Source of the DNA: Palsa-504 sp963819785
Lineage (GTDB): Bacteria > Actinomycetota > Actinomycetes > Streptosporangiales > Streptosporangiaceae
NCBI GenBank assembly: GCA_963819785.1
Contig: CAWFXW010000013.1
Coordinates: forward strand, 186,001-250,000
DNA: 64,000 bases
Reading direction: 5' to 3'
Shown: one piece after another, positions 34,873 to 43,757 of the stretch
How positions within the stretch are numbered: the stretch's first letter is position 1
Layout of the letters: each line of letters starts with the position of its first letter
The notes under the pieces: model-generated
What the model saw: the letters and a program-made list of their open reading frames with translations, nothing else
Told to the model about the DNA's origin: nothing
Database searches by the model: none
Position numbers and translations under genes: made by a program

Positions 34873-35025
34873 ATGTTCGGAATCATTGGCCTGGCCCTTA
34901 TCGTCATCGTGGCTCTGATCGTGCTCGGCTTCGTCGTGCACGTCCTGTTCTCCCCGTGGCTGCTGGTGGCGGCCCTCGCCGTCTTCGCCTGGGTGAAGTT
35001 CGGGCCGCGCCGGTCCCGCCGATAG
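34873..35025 (+). CDS. Small hydrophobic membrane protein
   Basis: A 50-residue protein from ATG 34873, starting MFGIIGLALIVIVALIVLG, with a second hydrophobic stretch LLVAALAVFAW and a basic end (GPRRSRR). A GGAG site lies about ten bases upstream. Short proteins of exactly this two-helix type with an Arg-rich tail are frequent in actinomycetes. Function unknown. Confidence 0.65.
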   Translation: MFGIIGLALIVIVALIVLGFVVHVLFSPWLLVAALAVFAWVKFGPRRSRR

Positions 35026-35065
35026 TCGCGGGCATCGGCCGCGTGTGACCCCAGCGAGCTGCTGC

Positions 35066-36127
35066 CTAGCTGGAGGCCGAGGCGGCGGACGTGCTGATGT
35101 CGCTGATCAGGAACTCAACCGGCAGCGGGCCGTCTTGTACCAGGGCGGCGAGCATCTGCGCCTGTGCCTTGGTGAAGTTCGCCTGGATCGAGAGCTTGCC
35201 GTCCGGGATCGGGCCCTCGGTCTGCGGGGCCGAGATCACGTTCCCGTCCAGGACGTCCGCGACGGTGTCCAGCCAGACGTCGTTGTCGTCGCCAGCCCCG
35301 GCCGCGGTGCCGTATGAGTGGTACAGATGCGAGGTGAGGGTGTCGAGGGCGGCGGTGCCCGCGTGGTTGAGGGTCAGCATGACGGCCCACTGGTTGCTGG
35401 TCGCGGACCGCCCGGCGGTGACCTCGCTGACCTGCGTGCCCCGCACCGCCGCCGCGCCGAGGGCGTACTTACCGCCGCTGCTGTCGCACGAGACGACCTG
35501 CGCGTTCGGATTGTCGTAGTTGTCGCCGACGTAACCGACCTGGCTCTTCCAGGTGCTGGTGTCAGCCGGCGTGCAGACCAGCTTGCTGAACAGCGCCATC
35601 GTGGCGTGGTTCACCAGGCTCGCGTCCCCGTACCGCTGGCCGCCTGCCGCGGAGGTGGTGCCTCTGTACGGCTGATAGAGCAGCACCGGCCGGAAGTTCA
35701 GCACCCCGCTCGCGACCAGGGCCCGCAGCTGCGTCTCGTCGGCTGCGGGTCCGGTCAGCACGACGAACGACCCGGACACCCGGGCCTGGGTGTCGGGCAG
35801 GTGCAGATCTGCGGCGCGCTGGCGGAGGATCGCAGCGGTGGCCGCCAGCACGGCGGCCCCGGCTGGCTTGGGCGGCCAGAGCGAGATCGACACCAGCCGG
35901 GCGGGTGCTCCCTGCGGGGCGGCGGGCCCCGGTTCTGCCGTCAGCGGCAGCACCACGGTCAGCGCCAGCGCGATCGCGCCGGCGATGGACGCTGCCGATG
36001 CCGTCAACCCGGCCAGACGCCGGCGGCGGCCGGCCCGCCAGGCCGCGTCGGCCGCCGGCCGCGGCGGGCCCGCCTCGGCCGCGATGTCGCGCAAGGCACC
36101 GGCGATCAACTGGTCCGCGTCTCTCAC
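35066..36127 (-). CDS. Membrane protein with SecD-head-like domain, sigma-factor partner
   Basis: A 353-residue protein from GTG 36127, overlapping the sigma-factor stop (GTGA). A short cytoplasmic start (DADQLIAGALRDIAAEAG) and one helix (LTASAASIAGAIALALTVVLPL, about residues 40-65) are followed by an extracytoplasmic part that resembles the SecDF P1 head: AAILRQRAADLHLPDTQARVSGSFVVLTGPA, NQWAVMLTLNHAGTAALDTLT, GNVISAPQTEGPIPDGKLSI. Position after a sigma factor suggests an anti-sigma or sensor role (inference). Two Cys (LVCTP, VSCDS) may pair. Confidence 0.75.
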   Translation of the reverse strand: MRDADQLIAGALRDIAAEAGPPRPAADAAWRAGRRRRLAGLTASAASIAGAIALALTVVLPLTAEPGPAAPQGAPARLVSISLWPPKPAGAAVLAATAAILRQRAADLHLPDTQARVSGSFVVLTGPAADETQLRALVASGVLNFRPVLLYQPYRGTTSAAGGQRYGDASLVNHATMALFSKLVCTPADTSTWKSQVGYVGDNYDNPNAQVVSCDSSGGKYALGAAAVRGTQVSEVTAGRSATSNQWAVMLTLNHAGTAALDTLTSHLYHSYGTAAGAGDDNDVWLDTVADVLDGNVISAPQTEGPIPDGKLSIQANFTKAQAQMLAALVQDGPLPVEFLISDISTSAASASS

Positions 36128-36642
36128 CTGCCCACCTCCGTGCTCGTCAGGCCCAGTGACGGCAGGACCGATCTGAGCTGGGCGATCGCCTTGTGCGTCT
36201 GGCTGCGTACCGTGCCGACCGAACATCCCAGGATGTCGGCCACCTGCGCCTCCGGCAGGTCCTCCAGGTAGCGGAGCACGAGCATGGCGCGCTTGCCCGG
36301 CGGAAGCGATAGCAGCGCCTCGCGCAGCGCCAGCCGCGCCTCGACCATGACCATCTCGTCCGGCGCCGGCGGTTCGGGCGGTCCCGGCGCCCCCAGCACC
36401 ATCACCGGCCGCCGGGCGCGGCGTCGCCACCAGCTGACCTGCTCGCGGTACATGATCTGACGTACGTAACCCTCCGGGGTGCTGTGGATGCGCCCCCAGC
36501 GCGCCGCGGCCTTGGTCAGCGCGCTCTGCAGCAGGTCCTCAGCCGCGTGCCGATCGGCGGTCAGCACGTAGGCCAGGCGGAGCAACTCGGCGGACCTGGC
36601 CGCGACGAACTCCGTGAAGTCCTGCCGAGCGCGGTCGTCCAC
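36124..36642 (-). CDS. SigE-family ECF RNA polymerase sigma factor
   Basis: A 172-residue protein from ATG 36642. Region 2 is FTEFVAARSAELLRLAYVLTAD RHAAEDLLQSAL-like and includes the -10 recognition segment; region 4 is LPPGKRAMLVLRYLEDLPEAQVADILGCSVGTVRSQ, the helix-turn-helix for -35 contact. The form fits the streptomycete SigE-like ECF group (TIGR02983). It is translationally coupled to the SecD-head-like membrane protein downstream, its presumed regulator. Confidence 0.92.
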   Translation of the reverse strand: MDDRARQDFTEFVAARSAELLRLAYVLTADRHAAEDLLQSALTKAAARWGRIHSTPEGYVRQIMYREQVSWWRRRARRPVMVLGAPGPPEPPAPDEMVMVEARLALREALLSLPPGKRAMLVLRYLEDLPEAQVADILGCSVGTVRSQTHKAIAQLRSVLPSLGLTSTEVGR

Positions 36643-36810
36643 CGGGCATCTCCCATCCTCACTTCCTAAGACGCCGCCCGGTGCCTTCCGCTATGCCGCC
36701 GCCGGCACTTTAATCAGGAACAGCCAGGCGTTGATGACGCCGCCGATCCTCGGTCACCGCGAAGTCTCGCCACATCCCTGAGCAGGTAAGCCACCGTCCT
36801 AGCCGCTCAG

Positions 36811-37761
36811 CTAAGGCGTGTCCGCGGTGGCGGGGACGGACTCGTCGGGCGTGTCCCGCGACGCGGCGGGCGCCGAGGACGGGACGCGTGATTTCGCGGC
36901 CGGGTTCAGGTCGCGGTTGATCACCCTGGCGACCGCCTCGATGGTGTCGATCCCGTAGGTCATGGTCGGGTTGTCCTGGGTCAGCACCACGATGCTGTAA
37001 CCGCCGCCGCGTCCGGTGAAGACGCCGATGCTGTTGATCCGCCAGCCGTACGGGTACAACGGCAGCCAGCCGTTCTTGACGTGGACGGTGAGGCTGGTCG
37101 GAGCGCCCGCCGGGACTCCCCAGCGCTGCGCCCGGATGACCCGGGCCATCAGGCCGAGGACGTAGTCGCGGGAGCTGGTGTCGAGCACGGAGTTCCGGTT
37201 ACGCAGGAGGCGCAGCAGCAGCACCTCGTTGTACGCGGTGATCCGGGTCAGCCCCCAGTAGGGGCCCGGGCCCAGGTAGGTCTGCGCCATGTGCGCCAGG
37301 TTCAGGAAGTGTTGCAGGTAATACCGGCCGACGTCGTCCCACAGGTCAGAGGCGGCATCGTTGTCCGACTCGGTGATCATCTCCGTGGCCAGCGTGGCCT
37401 CGGTCCTGGTCAGGTACCGGTGTTGCTGCTGGGTCTTACGGAGCAGCGCGCTGAGGATGGTCACCTTCACCACGCTGGCCGAATCGAAATGTGCCGAGCT
37501 GTCGAGCCAGCACTGCACCCGCTGGCCAGGGGCGTCGACGCCGATCGCGACGGCGGAGATCCGGCCGCGCACCGCCCGGTCGATATCGCGGTCAAGCGTG
37601 CGCGCGAGCGAGGGGTGAGCCGACGACCTGCAGCTGACCGACGGCGTCGCTCTGGCCGACGAGGCCGGGGCGGCCGCCGCGCCACTCGCCGGCAGGGCCG
37701 CGAGCAGGACCGGAACCAGACCGAGCAGGACCGCCGTGACCAATCCGCGACTGCGTTTCAT
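36811..37761 (-). CDS. Secreted serine hydrolase, class A beta-lactamase-like
   Basis: A 316-residue protein from ATG 37761, preceded by GGAAGGA. Signal peptide LVTAVLLGLVPVLLAALPASGAAA. The penicillin-binding fold is complete: Ser96-x-x-Lys99 (SVVK), Ser132-Asp133-Asn134 (SDN), and Lys229-Asn-Gly231 in VHVKNGW in place of the KTG box. No Glu166-type ExxLN is obvious, and the whole resembles the actinobacterial secreted serine-hydrolase group rather than a resistance enzyme. A Ser/Pro tail follows. Probably acts on peptidoglycan or a peptide outside the cell. Confidence 0.87.
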   Translation of the reverse strand: MKRSRGLVTAVLLGLVPVLLAALPASGAAAAPASSARATPSVSCRSSAHPSLARTLDRDIDRAVRGRISAVAIGVDAPGQRVQCWLDSSAHFDSASVVKVTILSALLRKTQQQHRYLTRTEATLATEMITESDNDAASDLWDDVGRYYLQHFLNLAHMAQTYLGPGPYWGLTRITAYNEVLLLRLLRNRNSVLDTSSRDYVLGLMARVIRAQRWGVPAGAPTSLTVHVKNGWLPLYPYGWRINSIGVFTGRGGGYSIVVLTQDNPTMTYGIDTIEAVARVINRDLNPAAKSRVPSSAPAASRDTPDESVPATADTP

Positions 37762-37862
37762 CGCCGTCCTTCCATGGCAGCTGACAGCTGGCAGCCGGGA
37801 GACCAGTGATCCCCACGAAGGATGTGCCCAGACGGGTAGTGCGATGAACAAACGATCAGGCG

Positions 37863-38777
37863 TCAGCGGGCGGCGAGCTCTCCAGCCAGGGCCATCGGCA
37901 GCCCGGGGTAGCGGAACTGGTAGCCGGCCGCGACCAGGCGCTTCGGTACCACCCGGGTGGTGGTCAGCAACTCCACGGAGGCCTCGCCCAGGCCGATACG
38001 CAGCAGCGGCCCGGGCACTCGCAGCCAGGACAGGTCCCGGCGCCCGGCCGCCGCGTTCAGCGCGGCCGCGAACGCGGCATTGGTAACCGGCTCGGGGGCG
38101 GTGACGTTGACCGGGCCGCTGATGTCCGGCCGGTCGATCAGGAACCGGATCGCGCCGATCTCGTCGGACAGCGAGACCCAGCTCATGGCCTGAGTGCCCG
38201 ACGCGAACCGGGGGCACACGCCCAGCCGCGCCAGCGGGAGCAGCCGGCCAAGCAGGCCGCCGGCCGGGGTCAGCACCAGGCCGCTGCGCGGGTGCACGAC
38301 CCGGATGCCCGCCTCGGCGGCCGGCTCCGCGGCCGCTTCCCAGTCTCGGACCAGCCGGGCGAGGAAGGTCGTCCCGGCCGGAGCGTTCTCGTCTACCTCG
38401 CGGCCGCCGGTCTCGCCGTACCAGCCGATGGCGGAGGCCGCCACCAGCGTGGCGGGCGGCGCGGCGAGCCGGGCCAGGGCACCGGCCAGAGCACGGGTGC
38501 CGAGTACCCGGCTGGCCCGGATCTCCGCCTTGTACCTGCGCGTCCAGCGGCGGCTTGCCACCCCGGCGCCGGCCAGGTGCACGCAGGCGCCGATGCCCTC
38601 GAGTACGCCGTGATCAGCGCCGAGTCCCGCGTCGACCGCCCGCGGATCCCAGCGCACCTCGTCCGGTGATCTCGCTGCCCGCCGGACCAGCCTGATGACC
38701 TGATGGCCGTCCGAGCGGAGGCTGGCCACCAGCGCGGTCCCGATCAGACCGGACGAGCCGGTCACGGCGACCTTCAT
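37863..38777 (-). CDS. TIGR01777 family epimerase (YfcH-like)
   Basis: A 304-residue extended SDR from ATG 38777. VTGSSGLIGTALVASLRSDGHQVIRLVRR is the dinucleotide loop region, then CVHLAGAGVASRRWT, VAASAIGWYGETGG (the family's conserved stretch), FLARLVRDWEAAA, VVHPRSGLVL and PVNVTAPEPVTNAAFAAAL. This family is related to plant SulA/cell-division-inhibitor homologues, and its substrate is unknown. It sits ten bases after the sucB-type gene, a common arrangement in actinomycetes. Confidence 0.92.
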   Translation of the reverse strand: MKVAVTGSSGLIGTALVASLRSDGHQVIRLVRRAARSPDEVRWDPRAVDAGLGADHGVLEGIGACVHLAGAGVASRRWTRRYKAEIRASRVLGTRALAGALARLAAPPATLVAASAIGWYGETGGREVDENAPAGTTFLARLVRDWEAAAEPAAEAGIRVVHPRSGLVLTPAGGLLGRLLPLARLGVCPRFASGTQAMSWVSLSDEIGAIRFLIDRPDISGPVNVTAPEPVTNAAFAAALNAAAGRRDLSWLRVPGPLLRIGLGEASVELLTTTRVVPKRLVAAGYQFRYPGLPMALAGELAAR

Positions 38778-38786
38778 CCAGGCTTG

Positions 38787-40525
38787 TTACAGTCCGAGCT
38801 CGGTCTCGAAGGCCCCTTCTTCCAGCCGGATCTTGACCGTGGTCAGGAACCGGGCCGCGTCGGCGCCATCGACAAGCCGGTGGTCATAGGTCAGCGCGAG
38901 GTACACCATGGAACGCACCGCGATCACCTCGCCCAGCGCCGGATCTTCCACCACGACCGCGCGCCGGACCACGGTGCCCGTGCCGAGGATGGCGACCTGC
39001 GGCTGGTTGATGATGGGCGTGTCGAACAGGGCGCCGCGGCTGCCCGTGTTGGTCAGCGTGAACGTGCCGCCGGCCAGCTCGTCGGGGCCGACCTGCCCGG
39101 ACCGGGTGCGCTGGGCCAGGTCGCCGATCTTCCGGGCCAGCCCGCCGATGTTCAGGTCACCCGCGTTGTGGATGACGGGCACCATGAGGCCGCGCTCGGT
39201 GTCGACTGCCACCCCGAGGTGCTCGGCGTCGTGGTAGGTGACCTGGTCCCCCTCGATGACGGCGTTGAGCTTCGGGTGCACCTTGAGGGCTTCGACGGCG
39301 GCCAGCGCGAAGAACGGGAGGAAGGTGAGCTTGACGCCCTCGCGAGCCTCGAAGTCACCCTTGGCCCGGTCTCGCAGCCGGGCGATGGCCGTCACGTCGG
39401 CCTCGACCACGGTGGTGAGCTGCGCCGACGTCCGCAGCGACTCGACCATCCGCTGCGCGATCACCTGGCGCGGCCGGGACATCCGCTGGGTGGTGCCGCG
39501 CAGCGAGGACGGCACCACGGCCGGGCGCCTGGCCGCCGGGGTGGCGGGCTGGGCGGCCGGGGCGGACCCGTCGGGCACCCGCTGCGCCTGCTGTGGCACC
39601 ACGGCGGCCGGCGCGTCCTGCGCCGCCTGCGCGGCCGGGGACGCCTGCGCGGCCTGCGCCCCGCGCTGCGCACGGGCGGCCTCGATGACATCCTGCTTGC
39701 GGATCCGTCCGCCGACGCCGGTTCCGGTGACGGTCTCCAGGTTCACCGCGTGCTCGGCGGCGAGCTTGCGGACCAGGGGAGTGACGTAGGGCGCCTCGCC
39801 CGCGCCGGGCAGCGGCGTCGGCGCCGGGTACTCCTCGTCGGCGGCCTGCGCCGGGGTCTCGGCCGCCGCGGCTCAGCCTGGGCGGTCGGCGGGGCAGCGG
39901 CCGCGGCAGGCGCCGACGGGACCTGCGAGGTCGGTTGTGCGTAGGCCGATGGCTGGACGGTCGGCGTCCGCGTGGTAGACGCTGCGTACGGCTGCGAGGG
40001 CGCTGACGTTGCCTGTGCGGTGGGAGCCTGCGGGGTGGGCAACGCATAGGGCTGCGACTGAGCCGGGGCGGCCGACTGGCCGTATGACGGCGGGGGAGCG
40101 TAGCCCGGGGTCGGCGGCGTGTAGCTGGGTGCGCTCCACACGTCGGAGCTGGCACTGGCCGGCTCCGCCTCGGCGGTGGCCGGGCCGGATTCGGCGGAGT
40201 CCTGCGCCGACGCGGACGCCGCCGACGGCGCGGTGGCGTCCTCCTGGGCGGGCGGGCTGGGCTGCGCTGGTGCGGAGTCGCTGGTCTCGCTGTCCTCGAT
40301 CACCGCAAGCTGGGCGCCCACCGCGACCGTCTCGTCCTCATCGACCGCGATCGAGCGCAGGATGCCGGACGCGGGCGAGGGAATCTCGGTGTCCACCTTG
40401 TCCGTCGACACCTCCAGCAGCGGCTCATCCACCTCCACGCGCTCGCCTTCCTTCTTCAGCCAGCGCGTGACGGTACCCTCGGTGACGCTCTCACCGAGTT
40501 GCGGCATGGATACCGAGACCGACAT
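38787..40525 (-). CDS. sucB: Dihydrolipoamide acyltransferase E2 (sucB type), frame broken once
   Basis: E2 of a 2-oxoacid dehydrogenase complex (2-oxoglutarate type), carrying lipoate on a Lys. N-terminal lipoyl domain: MPQLGESVTEGTVTRWLKKEG, with STDKVDTE holding the lipoyl lysine (about residue 43). A long Ala/Pro/Tyr linker follows, then the E3-binding domain (LVRKLAAEHAVN, GRIRKQDV) and the catalytic domain ending LALTYDHRLVDGADAARFL (HxxxDG). One base appears missing near 39870 in the linker, splitting the frame (N part 39743-40525, C part 38787 to the break). As the enzyme is normally essential, an assembly indel is likely. Lipoylated by LipB/LipA. Confidence 0.9.
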
Positions 40526-40553
40526 TCTCGTGACTCCTTGATTCGGCAGAAAC

Positions 40554-41951
40554 TTAGGCGTGGAAGTGCAGGGGCTTGCCGGCCAGCGCGAGGTGCGCTT
40601 CGCCGATGATCTCGGACTGGGTCGGATGCGGGTGGATAAGCTGGGCGATGTCGGAGGGCTCCGCGTCCCAGTTGTAGATCAGCTGCCCTTCGGCGATGAG
40701 CTCGCCCACCCTGCTGCCCACCAGGTGGATGCCGAGCACGCGTCCCGGCCCGGACCCGTCGGAACCGGCCTCGGCGATGACCTTGGCCGCGCCCTGGGTC
40801 TGCAGGATGACGCTCTTGCCGTTGGCACCCAGCGGGTAGTTGACCTCGACGACCTCAAGGCGGCGCTCCGCCACCTGGGCCGAGGTCAGGCCGACCGATG
40901 CGACCTCGGGGTCGCTGTAGGTGATCCGGGGCACGCCGTCGTAGTCGATCGGGCTGACCTCGAGCCCGCTGACCCGCTCGGCCACCATGATGCCCTCGGC
41001 GAAGCCGACGTGCGCCAGCTGCGGGGTGTTGATGAGGTCACCGACCGCGGAGATCGACGGGACACCGGTCCGGCAGAGCGAGTCCACGGTGACGAAGCCC
41101 CGCTCGAGCGCTACGCCGTTCTCCTCGTAGCCCAGACCGGACGACACCGGACCGCGCCCCACCGCCACCAGCAGCAGATCGGCGTCCAGCGTCTTGCCGC
41201 CCTCCAAGGTGACCGTGACGCCGGTGTCGGTGTGCTTGACCGACTCGAAGACGGTGTTGAGCTCGAAGCGGATGCCGCGACGCCGGAACGCCCGCTGCAG
41301 CACCTGCGCGCTCGTCTCGTCTTCCAGCGGCAGCAACTGCGGCAGCATCTCCACGATCGTCACCTCGGCGCCGAACGACCGCCAGACGCTCGCGAACTCC
41401 ACCCCGATCACGCCGCCACCGAGGATGACCACCGAATCGGGTACCCGGTCCAGCTGCAGCGCGTCGTCGGAGGTGATCACGCGCGTGCCGTCGATCTCCA
41501 GCCCGGGCAGGCTGCGCGGCACGGACCCGGTGGCGAGCACCACGTGCTCGGCCTGGTAGACCGTGTCGCCAACCCGGACCGAGGTCGGCGACTCGAGCCG
41601 GCCAGAACCCTCGATGGTGTCGATCTTCCGCGCCGAGATGGTGGACTGCAGACCGCGCCACAGCCGGTCGACCACCGAGTTCTTGTACTTCTGCACGCCC
41701 GGCACGTCGATGCCGTCGAATACCGTCCGGACGCCGAACTTCGCGCTCTCCCTGGCCTGGTCCGCGATCTCGGCCGCGTGCAGCAGAGCCTTGGTCGGGA
41801 TGCACCCGCGATGCAGGCAGGTCCCGCCGACCTTGTCCTTTTCGATCAGCGCCACGCGCTTGCCGAGCTCGGCCGCGCGCAGCGCGCAGGCGTACCCGCC
41901 GCTGCCGCCCCCGAGCACGACGATGTCGTAGCTGCCGATGCCCTCTGCCAC
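40554..41951 (-). CDS. lpdA: Dihydrolipoyl dehydrogenase (E3)
   Basis: A 465-residue flavoprotein that reoxidises the lipoyl group of E2 with NAD. VVLGGGSGGYACALRAAELG is the FAD loop, Cys45 and Cys50 (GGTCLHRGC) the redox disulphide, VVILGGGVIGVEFASVW the NAD loop, and SISAVGDLINTPQLAH the second FAD site. The C terminus has HPHPTQSE with the catalytic His-Glu pair (about 442/447). It is 29 bases upstream of the sucB-type gene on the same strand, so co-transcription is expected. Confidence 0.95.
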   Translation of the reverse strand: MAEGIGSYDIVVLGGGSGGYACALRAAELGKRVALIEKDKVGGTCLHRGCIPTKALLHAAEIADQARESAKFGVRTVFDGIDVPGVQKYKNSVVDRLWRGLQSTISARKIDTIEGSGRLESPTSVRVGDTVYQAEHVVLATGSVPRSLPGLEIDGTRVITSDDALQLDRVPDSVVILGGGVIGVEFASVWRSFGAEVTIVEMLPQLLPLEDETSAQVLQRAFRRRGIRFELNTVFESVKHTDTGVTVTLEGGKTLDADLLLVAVGRGPVSSGLGYEENGVALERGFVTVDSLCRTGVPSISAVGDLINTPQLAHVGFAEGIMVAERVSGLEVSPIDYDGVPRITYSDPEVASVGLTSAQVAERRLEVVEVNYPLGANGKSVILQTQGAAKVIAEAGSDGSGPGRVLGIHLVGSRVGELIAEGQLIYNWDAEPSDIAQLIHPHPTQSEIIGEAHLALAGKPLHFHA

Positions 41952-42022
41952 CCCTCGAGCCTCCTTAATCGCCTTACCCAGTCACAATCATTCCACCTGC
42001 CGCCCGCCGGGCCGTCCCGGAA

Positions 42023-43519
42023 TCAGGCAAGCCTGCCGTCCGCCACGTCCAGCGCGACCTGCACCAGGGTCCTGACGGCCGCCCCGGTGCCGCCCTTGGG
42101 GGTGTACCCATAAGCGCCGCCGTCATTAAAGGCCGGCCCGGCGATGTCCAGGTGAGCCCAGCGGACACCGTCCGGCACGAACTCGCGCAGGAACAGCCCG
42201 GCGACCAGCATTCCGCCGGCCCGGTCCGCGGACACGTTGGCGATGTCCGCCACGTTCGAGTCGAGCCCCTTGCGCAGGTCCTCGGGCAGCGGCATCGGCC
42301 ACATGGCCTCGCCCGCGCGCTTGGCCGACTCACAGACCTGCGCGGCCAGTGACTCGTCGCTGGCCATCACCCCGGCGGTGCGGTTGCCCAGGGCCACCGT
42401 CGCCGCCCCGGTCAGCGTGGCCACGTCGATGAGCAGGGCAGGTGCGTCGGCTCCCGAGCGGGCTAGCGCGTCGGCCAGCACCAGGCGCCCCTCGGCGTCG
42501 GTGTTCAGCACCTCGACGGTCTTGCCCCCGTAGATCGTGATGACGTCGGACGGCCGCTGGGCCCCGCCGCCGGGCATGTTCTCGGCCAGCGGCATGTAGC
42601 CGACCACGTTCACCACCGGGCCGAGCGCGGCGATGGCCTGGAGCGCGCCGAGAACCGCCGCGGCGCCGCTCATGTCGGACTTCATCGTCTCCATGGCCTT
42701 CGGCGGCTTCAGCGACAGGCCGCCGGAGTCGAACGTGATCCCCTTGCCGGCGAAGACCACGGTGCGGGTGGCCTCCGGGTGGGTGTACTCGAGCCTGACC
42801 AGACGGGGCGGGTGGGCCGAGCCCATGCCCACCGCCAGGATGCCGCCGTACTCCTCCTTGGTCAGCTCGTTCTCGTCCAGGACCTGCACGCCAAGCCCGA
42901 TCGCGCCGGCCGTCTGCTCGGCCACCGCGGCCAGGTCCGCGGGGACCATGTCCGCGGGCGCGGTGTTGATCAGGTCACGGACCAAGGTCATCGCCTCGGC
43001 CAGGGTCCTGGCCCGGTCGGCGGCGGCGTCCTCGGCGGTGTGCACGATGACCTCTGAGTCACCGCCCCCGGCGCTGGCCGTCCGGTACCTGCGGAACGTG
43101 TAGCCGCCGAGCAGGGCGCCGAGCGCCACCGCTTCGGCCTCGTCCGGCTCGTCGGCCGGCAGGGCGACGGCGACCCGCCGGGCCCGGCCCGAGGTCAGCT
43201 CGCGGGTCGCGGCTCCGGCCGCGCGCTGCAACCGGTCCAGGTACGACAGGCGCTCCGCCGGGTCCTGCGCGGCACCGGGTCCGGCGCCCAGGCCCACCGC
43301 CACGACGAGCGGGGTCGCCAGGCGGCCGCCGGTCGGGATCTTGGTGAGCTCCTCCGGCTTACCGGTCGCGCCGAGCGCGGTCAGGGCGGCCATGAGGTCG
43401 ATGTCATCGATATCGTGGGCCGGGACCGGCCCGTCCGCGCCCTGGAAAATCCCGATCACGAGGGCGTCCGCGTCGGTGGCCGTCGCCGTTGACTGGCTGG
43501 TAAGCAGAGTGACCGTCAT
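42023..43519 (-). CDS. pepA: Leucyl aminopeptidase (M17, cytosol type)
   Basis: A 498-residue di-metal aminopeptidase. The N-terminal regulatory domain is followed by the catalytic domain: VVFAGKGITFDSGGLSLKPPKAMETMKSDMSGAAAV (metal Lys/Asp site) and the family signature NTDAEGRLVLADAL at about residue 340. LTGAATVALGNRTAG follows. No signal peptide, so cytosolic. It is the first gene of the pepA-lpd-sucB-TIGR01777 series and is divergent from the membrane glycosyltransferase at 43758. Confidence 0.95.
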   Translation of the reverse strand: MTVTLLTSQSTATATDADALVIGIFQGADGPVPAHDIDDIDLMAALTALGATGKPEELTKIPTGGRLATPLVVAVGLGAGPGAAQDPAERLSYLDRLQRAAGAATRELTSGRARRVAVALPADEPDEAEAVALGALLGGYTFRRYRTASAGGGDSEVIVHTAEDAAADRARTLAEAMTLVRDLINTAPADMVPADLAAVAEQTAGAIGLGVQVLDENELTKEEYGGILAVGMGSAHPPRLVRLEYTHPEATRTVVFAGKGITFDSGGLSLKPPKAMETMKSDMSGAAAVLGALQAIAALGPVVNVVGYMPLAENMPGGGAQRPSDVITIYGGKTVEVLNTDAEGRLVLADALARSGADAPALLIDVATLTGAATVALGNRTAGVMASDESLAAQVCESAKRAGEAMWPMPLPEDLRKGLDSNVADIANVSADRAGGMLVAGLFLREFVPDGVRWAHLDIAGPAFNDGGAYGYTPKGGTGAAVRTLVQVALDVADGRLA

Positions 43520-43757
43520 CCTGCTGATCGTAGGGCATGTGCTAGGTTTTCCGGGCCTCCTGGTGACCCTCGGCCACTACCATCAGCGAGCGGCCGGCTG
43601 CGCGGGCTCTACGTCCGCAAGCCCTAGGCCGGCGGGCGGCCGACCGGCAGATGTGACGTGTCTGTGACATAAGGCGTTTTCCGGCCGGGATCCTGCGGAC
43701 CCGACTTTAGGCTGGCCAGGCACGTAGGGCGCCGCCGAGCCGAGTGGATGATTGCCA

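Noticed and set aside
36811..37761. Resistance beta-lactamase
   Set aside because: KNG replaces KTG, no omega-loop Glu motif is visible and the tail is unlike resistance enzymes, so only serine hydrolase is claimed.
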